From NCBI GenBank assembly GCA_964608315.1, contig CAZSNF010000014.1, positions 1 through 64,000 on the forward strand: a stretch of 64,000 nucleotides of DNA. The letters are read 5' to 3'. Below the pieces are notes generated by a model that searched no databases, was not told where the DNA came from, and was given only the letters and a program-made list of their open reading frames with translations. The stretch's first letter is position 1; the number at the start of each line of letters is the position of its first letter. The position numbers were made by a program, and so were the translations under genes. This document shows, one piece after another, positions 18,548 through 27,895 of this stretch. This stretch comes from VXPQ01 sp964608315 (GTDB lineage: Bacteria > Bacteroidota > Rhodothermia > Rhodothermales > VXPQ01).

Positions 18548-18576
18548 CGAATTTGCGAAGCAGGCGAGACAGGCGG

Positions 18577-18649
<73 letters not shown>

Positions 18650-19015
18650 AGAAAGGGCGCCTTTTACGTCCCTTCGCCAAAACGGTTTCTGGAAAAGCAG
18701 AGGACCGCCTTCGTACGGCGACATAATTTTTTTCATCAGCAGGTTATATTCGGCCATATTATGTGTCTATAGGGGCGCATCAGGTCATGATGTCTGCGTA
18801 AGGCTAAACCGAGCGTCGCCTCTCATCCGAGGGGCGGCGCCGGTTCGGCTATCGAGTGCGCCCCCGCGAAACAGCCACAGCCCAAACATATAACCGAACC
18901 TCCGCCGCCTTGCGCGCAAACAAACGCCCGCATCCTGCGTTGCAAGTCTTTCCGTGCAATTACAGTCAAGGCGGAACCGCAACGCATTTTCCGGGTACTG
19001 CGCCCGTGTTTCGTT
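18650..19015. other. Intergenic region between two tRNA genes
   Basis: About 365 bases upstream of both divergent tRNA genes. I see no ORF with recognisable content, no repeat from the families in this window, and no integrase remnant. It must hold the two tRNA promoters. Confidence 0.5.
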
Positions 19016-19090
19016 GGTCCGGTAGTTCAGTTTGGTTAGAACGCCTGCCTGTCACGCAGGAGGTCGCGGGTTCGAGTCCCGTCCGGACCG
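19016..19090 (+). tRNA. tRNA-Asp (GTC)
   Basis: Cloverleaf with acceptor stem GGTCCGG/CCGGACC and discriminator G, D arm GTTCAGTTTGGTTAGAAC, anticodon loop CTGTCAC (GTC) in a CCTGC/GCAGG stem, and T arm GGTTCGAGTCC. CCA is not encoded. Confidence 0.95.
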
Positions 19091-19249
19091 CTTGTACAAC
19101 GACCGAAAGCAACGTATGGCTTGCGGCGGAATTTTACGCATCTCCCGCTGACGCGCTATACGTACGCTTCGCGCGCCATCGCATCGTTTCCGCCTTCTCG
19201 CCCGATTATCCGCACAGGGATACACGGATACGGAAGCCGCGGACATTAA

Positions 19250-19503
19250 GGATACTCTGATTAAATCTACTTCGATCAGCGCTTCACGTTCGTGCGCAAA
19301 GAACATCATGATGGCGTCGTTAAAATCAGCGGTAAACGCTTCGGATTCGAGGCATGACGGACGTGAAACGCCCTTCGGGAGGCTTCGAGAGACGCTCTGG
19401 CTGTGTCATTCCTCATTATGTGGGGCCTGCCACATTGCTTCGTCATTCCTTGCCAGAACGTCTCTCGAAGCCTCTGAACTTTGCAGATTTAATCAGAGTA
19501 TCC
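19250..19503 (+). mobile_element. MITE-like element, full copy C (254 bp)
   Basis: Same length and orientation as copy A, with ends GGATACTCTGATTAAATCT and its reverse complement. The end sequence GGATAC replaces the GGAACC of copies A and B at both ends, so the two arms evolve together. Flanks are TTAA and TTAC, a target duplication with one mismatch. The right end abuts the stop codon of the glycerate kinase gene. Confidence 0.85.
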
Positions 19504-20892
19504 TTACGTGAGCGCGATCTGCATATCCATCACATTCGTATGCGTCGGGCCGGTCCGGAGCAATCCCGGCGTCTGGCGCCAGAATCCGTACGCATCGTTC
19601 CGCGCAAGAAACGCCTCCGGTTCCAGCCCCCGCCGCCGCGCCTCGACCGCCGTATCCGGGGTGGCTATCGCACCGGCGGCGTCCACAGGGCCGTCCCGCC
19701 CATCCGTACCCGCGCTCATAAGGCTTACGTCTTTCTCCTCCCCCGCCATACGGATGGCCGCAGCAAGCGCGAGCTCCTGATTGCGCCCCCCAAGGCCATC
19801 CCCCTCAACCGTCACGGAGGTTTCGCCCCCCCATAGCAGACACCATCCGGGTTCCTGCGTTAGGACGCGACGGGCCATAGCCTCCCCGACTTCCCGCGCC
19901 TCCCCGGACATCTCGCGCGAAACGACCTCAACGCGGTATCCTGACCGCCTTGCCTCCACGGCGGCGGCCTCCAGCGCCGTACGCACGCTGCCCAGCAGCA
20001 CGGCATGCACCTGACCGGATTCCGACGACGGATGTTCGGGACGCCCGGCGCTTTCCTCGACATATTGCCGGACACTCGACGGAACCTTGTCGCCGTACTG
20101 TTTCAGGATGTCCAGCGCTTCCTGCACGGTATACGGATCAGGCAGGGTTGGACCGCCCCCGATAACGTACATATTCTCCGTATCGTCTCCCGGCACATCG
20201 GAAAGGCATAGCGTCAGCACCTCGGCGGGGGCCGCCGCCCGGGCCAGGCCGCCCCCTCCGATTTGCGAAATGCGCCGGCGCACCTTGTTTATGGCGTGAA
20301 TGTCCGCCCCGGCGACAAGCAATCGGTAAAATGCCTCGCGGGCGTCCTCCAGCGAAATATCCGCCGGGAAAAGGGCGCACAGCGAAGAGCCGCCTCCTGA
20401 AGCAGGCACGATCAGCAGATCGTCGGGGCCCAGGCCGGAAGCCGCATCCAGCATGGATTGCGCAGCCAGCACGCTGTTCTTGTCCGGCAATGGATGCCCC
20501 GCCTCGACCACGCGGCAATGCGCTGGCAAAACCGGCGCCTTCCCGGATACGCCGGGCCATATCCGCTTCGCATAGCCGTATGGAACCGCTGCCCGCCCCA
20601 TGCACATCTTATCGCCGAGGCGTTCGCTCAGGGCGGCGAGCATCGCCATAGAGGCCTTCCCCATACCCGCCGCCACGATCTTGTCGTACCCGTCAATAGC
20701 ACGAGCAAGCCCGGCTTGCCAATCCGTCCGGTCCAGCAAAGCGTCCGCCTGCACGGCGGCAACGCCTGCCTGGAAAATCCGCAAGGAATCTCCCGCCCGA
20801 CGGGTAAAAGGAGCCCGCATCGCCGACCCCTGCGGCGGCAGGGAAAACGGGACGGCGTTCAGGGGCAGCGCGGCAAAGGGGTCGTCGGACAT
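19504..20892 (-). CDS. Glycerate 2-kinase (DUF4147/MOFRL family)
   Basis: 462 aa. The N-terminal DUF4147 domain includes GKASMAM and the ASGGGSSLCALFP motif. The C-terminal MOFRL domain has WGGETSVTVEGDGLGGRNQELAL and SAGTDGRDGPVDAAGA. The enzyme phosphorylates glycerate to 2-phosphoglycerate and feeds products of glyoxylate or sugar-acid breakdown into glycolysis. That fits the sugar operon 2 kb away and the oxidative cluster at 47-60 kb. It follows the SPFH gene on the same strand. The C-terminal stop is supplied by the TTAA/TTAC target flank next to MITE C, but the family end looks complete. Confidence 0.92.
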   Translation of the reverse strand: MSDDPFAALPLNAVPFSLPPQGSAMRAPFTRRAGDSLRIFQAGVAAVQADALLDRTDWQAGLARAIDGYDKIVAAGMGKASMAMLAALSERLGDKMCMGRAAVPYGYAKRIWPGVSGKAPVLPAHCRVVEAGHPLPDKNSVLAAQSMLDAASGLGPDDLLIVPASGGGSSLCALFPADISLEDAREAFYRLLVAGADIHAINKVRRRISQIGGGGLARAAAPAEVLTLCLSDVPGDDTENMYVIGGGPTLPDPYTVQEALDILKQYGDKVPSSVRQYVEESAGRPEHPSSESGQVHAVLLGSVRTALEAAAVEARRSGYRVEVVSREMSGEAREVGEAMARRVLTQEPGWCLLWGGETSVTVEGDGLGGRNQELALAAAIRMAGEEKDVSLMSAGTDGRDGPVDAAGAIATPDTAVEARRRGLEPEAFLARNDAYGFWRQTPGLLRTGPTHTNVMDMQIALT

Positions 20893-20966
20893 GGCGAATG
20901 GATGCTACGGCATGGCCGCATCAGGACAGCGCGCCGAAGATTGCCCGGTCACCCGGGCCGTCCCCT

Positions 20967-21905
20967 TCAACGATCCTTCGCCTTGCCGTCCGTCTCGTGA
21001 AAAATCTTTGTGGCGGCGCTGATCATGGACGCCATATCCGCCATGTTGGCGGGAAGAATCAACGTATTTCCGGCCTTGGCCAGCGCACCGAAACGTTCGA
21101 GGTAATTTTCGGCGATGCGAAGTTGCAGCGCCTTGTCTCCTCCCTCGGCGAGCAAGGCCTCGGCAACCTTCCTCAGGCCCTCGGCGGTAGCCTCGGCCAC
21201 CCTCAGGATAGCCTCCGCCTCGCCGCTTGCTTCATTGATTTGCTGCTGCATGGCCGCTTCGGATTCAAGGATTACCCGCGCTTTTTCGCCTTCCGCCTGA
21301 TTGATCTGAGCATCCCGATCCCCTTCCGATTGAAGCACGACCGCCCTCTTTTCGCGCTCGGCGCGCATCTGCTTCTCCATGGCGGAGAGCACATCTTCAG
21401 GCGGGTTGATGTTCTTGATTTCGTAGCGAAGCACCTTCACGCCCCAGGGCTCGGAAGCAAGATCGAGTTCCTTGACGACATTCAGATTGATGGCGGCGCG
21501 TTCCTCGAAGGTCTTGTCGAGTTCGATCTTCCCGATCTCGCTGCGCAACGTAGTCTGGGCCAATTGGGAAATAGCGAATACGTAATTCCCGATTCCGTAG
21601 GAAGCGCGCTCGGCGTTCATGACCTGCATGTACAACACGCCGTCTATGCCCACCTGCACATTGTCGCTGGTAATGCACACCTGTTCGGAGATGTCCATTG
21701 CATGCTCCTTCAGGCTGTGCTTGTACGCTACCCGTTCGACGAAAGGAATAAGAATATTGAAGCCGGGATCCAGCGTGCGGGAATAACGCCCCAGATTCTC
21801 GACTACGTAAGCGCTTTGCTGCGGCACGATCACCGCCGTTTTGACGATAACCACGATGGCCGCCAGGGCGATGACGCCCCCGACGATCAAACCAATGTCC
21901 AGCAT
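20967..21905 (-). CDS. qmcA: SPFH/Band 7 paraslipin (QmcA/stomatin-like)
   Basis: A 312-aa membrane-anchored protein with an N-terminal membrane helix (LIVGGVIALAAIVVIVKTAV). The SPFH domain follows with ENLGRYSRTLDPGFNILIPF and the TTLRSEIGKIELDKTFEER paraslipin signature. A long Ala/Glu-rich coiled coil (EREKRAVVLQSEGDRDAQIN ...) and a C-terminal ALAKAGNTLILP segment complete it. Paraslipins oligomerise in membrane microdomains and are nearly always paired with an NfeD protein, as here. The start MLDIGLIVGG is preferred over one ten codons upstream because it places the membrane helix at the N-terminus. Confidence 0.93.
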   Translation of the reverse strand: MLDIGLIVGGVIALAAIVVIVKTAVIVPQQSAYVVENLGRYSRTLDPGFNILIPFVERVAYKHSLKEHAMDISEQVCITSDNVQVGIDGVLYMQVMNAERASYGIGNYVFAISQLAQTTLRSEIGKIELDKTFEERAAINLNVVKELDLASEPWGVKVLRYEIKNINPPEDVLSAMEKQMRAEREKRAVVLQSEGDRDAQINQAEGEKARVILESEAAMQQQINEASGEAEAILRVAEATAEGLRKVAEALLAEGGDKALQLRIAENYLERFGALAKAGNTLILPANMADMASMISAATKIFHETDGKAKDR

Positions 21906-21950
21906 ATTCTTTACCTGTTTAGGGCCTGTTAACACTATGCAGCGGCGGCC

Positions 21951-22391
21951 TTATGCGTCCGCCGGAGCTTCGATTTCCAGCAAGGTGTTGTCGACAGCGA
22001 TTACCTCGGCCTGCCCGCCGGCCGGAAGCAGTTCGGAACCGACGTTTCTGGCGGTCCATGTCGATCCCCGCAATTCCACCCGGCAGCGCGCGCCCGGGAC
22101 TACGTCCTCGGAGAGACTAACGGTCTCGCCGACAAGGGGATTGCCGGATTCAGGCGTCTTGCCGCGCAAGCGGATGTACAGGCTTTCCCGAAACAAAAGC
22201 ATGGAAACAATGGACAACCCGGCGAAAAGCACCCATTGCCCCCATATGGGCAAGGTCAATCCAGCTAACCCGACCAGTCCCGTCAACAGGGCTCCGAGAC
22301 CAATGATCACCAGATAGAACGCCGCTTCAACGCCCATCAATTCGGCGATCATCAGTCCAAATCCAATAACCAGCCAGCCCCACCAAGCCAT
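21951..22391 (-). CDS. nfeD: NfeD-like membrane protein (partner of paraslipin)
   Basis: A 146-aa short-form NfeD without the protease domain. Helices at about 5-25, 27-48 and 50-67 (WGWLVIGFGLMIAELMG, FYLVIIGLGALLTGLVGLAG, WGQWVLFAGLSIVSMLLF) precede a soluble OB-fold (NPLVGETVSLSEDV ... CRVELRGSTWTAR ... AVDNTLLEIE). It lies 45 bases upstream of the paraslipin gene on the same strand, the standard NfeD-stomatin arrangement. Confidence 0.92.
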   Translation of the reverse strand: MAWWGWLVIGFGLMIAELMGVEAAFYLVIIGLGALLTGLVGLAGLTLPIWGQWVLFAGLSIVSMLLFRESLYIRLRGKTPESGNPLVGETVSLSEDVVPGARCRVELRGSTWTARNVGSELLPAGGQAEVIAVDNTLLEIEAPADA

Positions 22392-22404
22392 AGATTTACC
22401 TTAT

Positions 22405-22545
22405 GGATACCCTGATCAAAACCGCTTCGCTCAGCGCGTTGCGTTCGCCCATAAAGGACATCGTGCTTGCATTGTTGAAGTCAGGAAAACACTGTGGGTT
22501 CCTGTCGTCGCGGACATGAAGTATCCTTCGGAAGGCTGCGAGGGG
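22405..22545 (+). mobile_element. Truncated MITE copy D
   Basis: GGATACCCTGATCAAAACCGCTT matches the left end of copies A and C, followed by diverged interior sequence to the CTTCGG-AGGCTGCGAGGGG block. The other end is lost just before the araD stop codon. The left flank is TTAT. Confidence 0.65.
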
Positions 22546-22551
22546 TACGGT

Positions 22552-23262
22552 TCATCCTTTCCGCGACTGCCCATAGTAGGCTCCGGGGCCGTGCTTGCGC
22601 AGAAAATGCTTGTCTCGGAGCGCATCGTCGATCGGTCCGGCCTCCGGCTGCAGAAGCCGGGTCCGCCACGCCATGCACGCCACGGTCTCGAGCACGATAG
22701 CGTTCTCCACGGCTTGGGCGGCGTTCCCGCCCCATACAAACGGTCCATGACACGCCACGAGGACGGCGGGAATCTCCAGCGGATCTATCCCCCCCTGTTC
22801 AAAACGCTCGACGATGACAAGTCCTGTGTTTCGTTCGTACTCTTCCGCGATCTCGTCTTCGCGCATCCGCCGCGTCACGGGGATGCTTCCGCGGAAATGA
22901 TCGGCATGGGTCGTGCCGAGGCAATCGATGGGCAACCCGGCCTGCGCCCAACTCACCGCGTATGGGGAATGCGTATGTACGATAGCCCCCACGTTCGGCC
23001 AGGCCCGGTACAACGCCAGATGGGTCGGGGCGTCCGAGGAGGGATGAAGTCCGCCTTCCACGACCTCCCCCGTCTCCAGCGACAGCACCGCCATGTCGTC
23101 CGCGGCAAGCCGGTCGTACGAAACCCCGCTGGGCTTGATCGCCATGACGCCCGCCGGGATATCCGCCACACTGGCGTTTCCCCAGGTTCTTTCCGCCAAC
23201 CCCTCGATATCGAGGTTGGCCCGCCACGCCTGTTCCTTCAGCTCGGCATACGCTGCGCTCAT
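22552..23262 (-). CDS. araD: L-ribulose-5-phosphate 4-epimerase
   Basis: A 236-aa class II aldolase-family zinc enzyme that converts L-ribulose 5-phosphate to D-xylulose 5-phosphate. Visible signatures are TWGNASVAD, KPSGVSYDRL, the metal-binding VHTHSPYAVSWAQAG and CLGTTHADHF, and the normal KHGPGAYYGQ end. Its ATG overlaps the araB stop as ATGA, so the pair is translationally coupled. It is the last gene of the sugar operon. Confidence 0.95.
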   Translation of the reverse strand: MSAAYAELKEQAWRANLDIEGLAERTWGNASVADIPAGVMAIKPSGVSYDRLAADDMAVLSLETGEVVEGGLHPSSDAPTHLALYRAWPNVGAIVHTHSPYAVSWAQAGLPIDCLGTTHADHFRGSIPVTRRMREDEIAEEYERNTGLVIVERFEQGGIDPLEIPAVLVACHGPFVWGGNAAQAVENAIVLETVACMAWRTRLLQPEAGPIDDALRDKHFLRKHGPGAYYGQSRKG

Positions 23263-24971
23263 CCCCGCACCTCGTCGCGTAGCGTGAGCAGCGCTTTCAT
23301 CACATCGAACAGGCGAGGCCCTTGCACCATGTCCGGCGCGCCATCTCCCTGTACGGCCTGCATGCCAAAGGCGTCGTGCATCCGACGGTAAAGCGCGTAC
23401 AGCCGATCATAGGTCCGGCATCGTTCCGGATCGGGCTCGAATACCCGCGCGCGCACCCCCGTCATGGCGCGTATGGCTGCCGGGAACCCATCGTGTCCCC
23501 CCGCAGCCTTCCCCGCCACTACGGACGCGCTCACGGCTGCGCCCAGCGCACAGGTCCGGGCGCTCCGCGAAATCATGATCGGACGCCCCATCACATCTGC
23601 ATAGATTTGCATGACCAATTCGTTTTTGTCCGATATTCCGCCGCAGTTGACGATACGCTCGACCGGTATTCCGTACTCCTCGAAGCGCTCCATGATTCTA
23701 CGGGCGCCAAAGGCCGTTGCTTCGATAAGAGCGCGGTATATTTCCCCCGGCGTACTGTGGAGGGTCAATCCCACGATCAGCCCGGTCAGCCGCTGGTCTA
23801 CAAGAATCGTCCGATTCCCGTTGAGCCAATCCAGCGCAAGGAGGCCGCTTTCGCCGGGGCGCAGCCGCCCGGCTTCCTCCGTAAGGGCCTCGTGCCCCTG
23901 CCCGTCCGGTCGCACCCGGCGCACAAACCAGTTGAAAATGTCTCCTACGGCAGACTGTCCGGCTTCCATCCCGTAATGCCCGGGGAGCACGGACTCCGGC
24001 ACAATGCCGCATAATCCGGGAATATCCCCGGGACTCTCCTCCAGCGGAGCTACCATCAGATCGCACGTGGAGGTGCCGATGATCTTGACGAGCGTGCCGG
24101 GAGCAATTCCCGATCCTACCGCGCCCAAATGCGCATCGAATGCGCCGACAGCCACCGGAATGCCGGCGGGCAGGCCCAGCCGCCCGGCCCATTCCCCGGT
24201 CAACCCGCCTGCCGCCTGCGACACGTTGAAGGCCCGGTCGGGCAGCGTTCTGCGGACGCGCAGGAGCGCCTCGTCCAGCGAGCCCAGAAATTCCTCGTCG
24301 GGATAACCGCCCCAATCCGTATGGAACATGGCCTTGTGCCCCGCTGCGCAGATCGACCGCTTCAGCCGATCCGGCCGCTCCGCGCCGGAAAGCATGGCCG
24401 GAACCCACTCCGCATGCTCCACCCAGGTATACGCTGCCTCGAACACGTCGGGAGCCGCGCGCAGACAATGCCATATCTTCGACCAGAACCACTCCGAACT
24501 GTAGGTCCCGCCGCATTTTGCAAGGTACTCCGGACGCATCGCGCGGGCGCGATCCGTAATCTCCCGGGCTTCGGCGTGCCCCGTGTGATCTTTCCAGAGC
24601 CAGGCCTGCGCGTCCGGGTTGTCCCGAAACCGGTCGGAGAGGCCCAGCGGAACCCCCTCCTTGTCCACGGGGATCGGGGTAGAACCAGTGGTGTCCACGC
24701 CGACGCCTATCACGCGACGGGCGTCGAATCCATGGTCTTCCCGCGCAGCTTCCTCCATGGCCGCGGCAATACTCCGCTCCACGCCCAACACATAATCTCC
24801 GGGATGCTGCCGGGCGAGGTCGGGCCGATCCCTATCCAGCAACACGCCATCTTCGCCGGAAAGGTATTCGAAAACGCCCGTGCCCGCCTCGCGCCCCGTA
24901 GCGACATCCACTACCAGCGCGCGCACCGAATTGGTGCCGAAGTCCAGTCCTATGGCGTATGCGGAAGCCAT
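23259..24971 (-). CDS. araB: Ribulokinase (FGGY family)
   Basis: A 570-aa FGGY kinase with N-terminal IGLDFGTNSVRALVVD (phosphate-1 loop), GVGVDTTGSTPIPV, CGGTYSSEWFWSKIWH, VAVGAFDAHLGAVG and C-terminal NCGGISDKNELVMQIYADVM with the adenosine loop. It phosphorylates L-ribulose for araD downstream. No araA isomerase is present. The ketose 3-epimerase at the operon start suggests that ketoses are imported or made directly. Spacing to the hydrolase gene upstream is 27 bases. Confidence 0.95.
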   Translation of the reverse strand: MASAYAIGLDFGTNSVRALVVDVATGREAGTGVFEYLSGEDGVLLDRDRPDLARQHPGDYVLGVERSIAAAMEEAAREDHGFDARRVIGVGVDTTGSTPIPVDKEGVPLGLSDRFRDNPDAQAWLWKDHTGHAEAREITDRARAMRPEYLAKCGGTYSSEWFWSKIWHCLRAAPDVFEAAYTWVEHAEWVPAMLSGAERPDRLKRSICAAGHKAMFHTDWGGYPDEEFLGSLDEALLRVRRTLPDRAFNVSQAAGGLTGEWAGRLGLPAGIPVAVGAFDAHLGAVGSGIAPGTLVKIIGTSTCDLMVAPLEESPGDIPGLCGIVPESVLPGHYGMEAGQSAVGDIFNWFVRRVRPDGQGHEALTEEAGRLRPGESGLLALDWLNGNRTILVDQRLTGLIVGLTLHSTPGEIYRALIEATAFGARRIMERFEEYGIPVERIVNCGGISDKNELVMQIYADVMGRPIMISRSARTCALGAAVSASVVAGKAAGGHDGFPAAIRAMTGVRARVFEPDPERCRTYDRLYALYRRMHDAFGMQAVQGDGAPDMVQGPRLFDVMKALLTLRDEVRG

Positions 24972-24998
24972 GCGGCTTTTGTGCGTGACCCCGAATCG

Positions 24999-25802
24999 TT
25001 AGTGCGTTAGGAGCCAGTCGGCCACGCGAGGATTGAAATCCTCGATGCGCTCCCAGTGAAATGCATGGCCCGCCCCCGGATACATATGCAACTCCGCATT
25101 CGGAATCCCCGCAGCCACTTCTTCCACCATCCAGGGCGGCACGAAGATATCCTCCTCCCCGCCGATCACCAGGGTCGGCGCCGTAATCTGCGGAAGCGCC
25201 TCCAGCACATTATGTTCGATGCAGGCATGCCCCTGTCCCTCCAACCCGTGCAGAGGTTGCGGCTCCTCTCCCACGGAAGCATCCGTGCGCCCATCAATCA
25301 GTCCGGCATACCCTTCGACATCGTCCCAGGTGCCTTTCGAAAAAATGAGGAGCTGGATGTACTCCATGAATTCTTCGGGCCGAAGGCGCGCCTTGATGGT
25401 CATCATGTGCCGGAAAATGCCGGCGGCGTACCGGTCGCATCGCGCCCAGGGACACATAAGCACGAGAGAACGTACCCGGTCGGGGCAGCGGATGGCCAAC
25501 TGCTGTGCAATGATGCTCCCCATGGACACGCCGACCACATGCGCCCGGTCGAGTTCCAGCGCGTTGAGCAGGCCCGCCATATCGTCCGCCATCTGGGCGC
25601 TCGCGTAGCTTCCGGCGGGCTTCGAGGAGCGCCCTACGCCGCGATTGTCCGGCATAATGCACCGGAAATGCGCCTTCCAGGCCTCCTTGTGGGCTTCCCA
25701 TACGGAGCCCGGGGCGGTAATGCCCATGATCATGAGAAGCGGCGGCCCGTCGCCGGCTTCCGCGTAATACATGTCGATCCCATTGGTCTGGACGATAGGC
25801 AT
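24999..25802 (-). CDS. Alpha/beta hydrolase
   Basis: A 267-aa alpha/beta-fold hydrolase. The nucleophile elbow is GVSMGS (serine in the sequence VVGVSMGSIIAQ), the oxyanion region is LLMIMGITAPGSVW, an Asp lies in GGEEDIFVPP, and the catalytic His is in GAGHAFHWE. The substrate is unknown. Gene position between the TIM-barrel isomerase and araB suggests that it releases a sugar from an ester or lactone. The start MPIVQTNGIDMYY is the family-typical N-terminus; a longer frame into the upstream gene is a shadow. Confidence 0.88.
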   Translation of the reverse strand: MPIVQTNGIDMYYAEAGDGPPLLMIMGITAPGSVWEAHKEAWKAHFRCIMPDNRGVGRSSKPAGSYASAQMADDMAGLLNALELDRAHVVGVSMGSIIAQQLAIRCPDRVRSLVLMCPWARCDRYAAGIFRHMMTIKARLRPEEFMEYIQLLIFSKGTWDDVEGYAGLIDGRTDASVGEEPQPLHGLEGQGHACIEHNVLEALPQITAPTLVIGGEEDIFVPPWMVEEVAAGIPNAELHMYPGAGHAFHWERIEDFNPRVADWLLTH

Positions 25803-25837
25803 GGCTGGTCGCGCGCTTAGGACGAATTGAGCATCGG

Positions 25838-26677
25838 TTACGAATCGGAGAGGGCAGGCAGCAACGTGTCCCGGATCCATCTTCCGTCGTGACGGGTCAC
25901 GCCATCGGGGTCCTCGACCGCCTCGGGCCCTTCGTCCTCGCAGATGATCCACCCCTCGTACCCCTCCCGGACAAGCCAGTTCGTAATGCCCGCAAAGTCG
26001 ATCTTTCCGGCCCCCATGATGACGAATTCCGGATTGCCGTCCCAGTCCTTGTAATGGACATGGTTGATGAGGCTTGCGTACTCCTGCATCTTGGCAAGCG
26101 GATCCATGCCCCCGTTGGCGATGTGCCCGACATCGGGCGTCCACCCGGCGACGGACGCATCCAGGCCTTCCAGAATAATCCGGTAATCCTCTTCCGTACG
26201 GTTAATGGACGTGTGCGGAGAATTGGGATGGAACGTGGCTGCCACCCCCGCATCGGCCGCCCGGCGCGACACCGCGTTGACAATGGATACGAGGCGCTGC
26301 CGGCGAGCCTCGAGTTCGTGGCGGCCCGTAGGAATCTGGACGATGCACAGCAACGCCCCGGGGAAGCGTTGCAACAGCCGGATCGTTTCATCGGCCTGCC
26401 GGCGCTCCTCCTCGGTTTCTTCGGGGCCGTTCCATTCGAGCACGAGCGCCAGGGCGGCAAGATCGATGCCCGCCCGGTGCAGTTCATCCTCGAGCCGCGC
26501 GGGATCGGACAAGTCTCCCATCCAGGAATGCACCGGTTCAATGCCCGCAAAGCCCGCCTCCGCAGACACGCGGATCATATGATCGAGGCGGTTCGCGTGC
26601 GCCTTGCCGTTCTCCTTCATGAACCAGGTGTACACCTCGGCGCCGAAACGAAAGGGAGGAATGAATGTGCCGGACAT
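25838..26677 (-). CDS. Sugar phosphate isomerase/epimerase-like TIM-barrel protein
   Basis: A 279-aa xylose-isomerase-like TIM barrel (AP_endonuc_2 superfamily). Features include AEAGFAGIEPVHSW, LVLEWNG, ATFHPNSPHTS, the metal-site stretch WTPDVGHIANGG, NHVHYKDWDG, and the C-terminal WIICEDEG. It resembles IolE/IolI-type isomerases or dehydratases. It has no signal peptide, so it acts in the cytosol. It lies 62 bases after the epimerase gene and 35 before the hydrolase gene. A longer in-frame start has no family support. Confidence 0.85.
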   Translation of the reverse strand: MSGTFIPPFRFGAEVYTWFMKENGKAHANRLDHMIRVSAEAGFAGIEPVHSWMGDLSDPARLEDELHRAGIDLAALALVLEWNGPEETEEERRQADETIRLLQRFPGALLCIVQIPTGRHELEARRQRLVSIVNAVSRRAADAGVAATFHPNSPHTSINRTEEDYRIILEGLDASVAGWTPDVGHIANGGMDPLAKMQEYASLINHVHYKDWDGNPEFVIMGAGKIDFAGITNWLVREGYEGWIICEDEGPEAVEDPDGVTRHDGRWIRDTLLPALSDS

Positions 26678-26739
26678 GTGTTGAAAAAGAGGTTGGACAG
26701 GTCCTGTGAAAAATGAAGCCAGGGGATCGGTGGGGCAAT

Positions 26740-27594
26740 CTAACCGGCTGCCGTTTCGCGTAGTTGCCGCTTGATGAAGGCATAGCCCTGTTCCGCAATG
26801 TCCCAGGGCTCGGAAAAACTTCGCCACACGTTGATCGCATTCGCGAAGTCCGGATCGGCCCGGGTGAACGACTCGATGGTGAGCCACCCCACGTAACCCA
26901 CCTCGGACAACGTTTCGAAGACTTCTTTCCAGTTCACGATCCCGTCGCCCGGCGTGCCCCGGTCGTTCTCACTGATATGCACATGGGCCAGATGGGGCGC
27001 AGCCGTGCGGATCGCCCCGGCGAAGGATTTTTCCTCGATGTTCGAATGATGGGTGTCGAACATGACCTGCACGAACGGATGATCCACCATCCGCGTCAGT
27101 TCAACCAGTTGCTGCATCGTGTTGCACAGGTAACATTCGAAGCGGTTCAGCGCCTCCAGCGCCAGCATGACGCCGGCCTGCTCGGCGTATTCGCCCGCCT
27201 GGCGCAGCACTTCGGCGCTCCATTTGGCCTCGTCCGGCGTGGGGGCCGCTTTCGTAAACCAGGCAAAGGCGGAGTGGAACGGACCGCAGATCACGTCCGC
27301 GCCGGTATCTACGGCCCGGTCAATGGCCCACTGGATTTTCTCCAGCCCTTGTTGCCGGACAGCGGCGTCGGAACTGGCCGGATTGTGCTCCGGCGCCAGC
27401 GCAAGACACGACGAGCACTCCATATCCAGATCGGCCAGAAACGCCCCGAGGCTGCGGTATGCAGCCGCATCCTGCGCCCCCATCGAATACTCTATCCCAT
27501 CGTATCCGATGTCCCGGATCCGTTCAATATGCGGGTAAAGCGCTTCCGATACCGTGGCGGACCAGGGAAGCAGGTTGAAGCCGATGCGGTGCAT
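26740..27594 (-). CDS. D-tagatose/D-allulose 3-epimerase-like ketose epimerase
   Basis: A 284-aa TIM barrel of the ketose 3-epimerase group. The N-terminus MHRIGFNLLPWSATVSEAL is typical. The metal-site motifs are LALEALNRFE, MFDTHHSNIEE, HVHISENDRGTPG and LTIESF, corresponding to the Glu-Asp-His-Glu set. It interconverts C3 epimers of ketoses such as fructose/allulose or tagatose/sorbose. It is first in a five-gene operon with araB and araD, so it probably supplies a ketose for phosphorylation. Confidence 0.88.
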   Translation of the reverse strand: MHRIGFNLLPWSATVSEALYPHIERIRDIGYDGIEYSMGAQDAAAYRSLGAFLADLDMECSSCLALAPEHNPASSDAAVRQQGLEKIQWAIDRAVDTGADVICGPFHSAFAWFTKAAPTPDEAKWSAEVLRQAGEYAEQAGVMLALEALNRFECYLCNTMQQLVELTRMVDHPFVQVMFDTHHSNIEEKSFAGAIRTAAPHLAHVHISENDRGTPGDGIVNWKEVFETLSEVGYVGWLTIESFTRADPDFANAINVWRSFSEPWDIAEQGYAFIKRQLRETAAG

Positions 27595-27895
27595 AGCGGG
27601 TTGGAGGGGTTTTCAGGGGGTATGGTCAAGAACCATGCGGCGGAGGCAAGATAAGGAAGGGGCGGGAAAGCGGGAAACTTGGGGAAAGCAGCAGGTTACA
27701 AGGGCCGCAGGGCGTCCTGCCTATGCAGCAAGGGTATTCTGCGCCGTGCAGTTGCTCCAGCAAGAGAGTTACCGGGCCGAGCCTGATCGTAGACTGGATC
27801 ACAGGCAAGCGTCCGGTTGCGGATGCCGCACAAGCCAGTCCAGCCTGAACGCCCAATAGGCGTTTTCGGAAAATCCGAACCTAAGCCTCAGAAAA
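27595..27895. other. Divergent promoter region
   Basis: About 300 bases between the sugar operon (minus) and the GIY-YIG gene (plus). It must drive both, but I cannot point to a defined operator, riboswitch or repeat. Confidence 0.5.
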
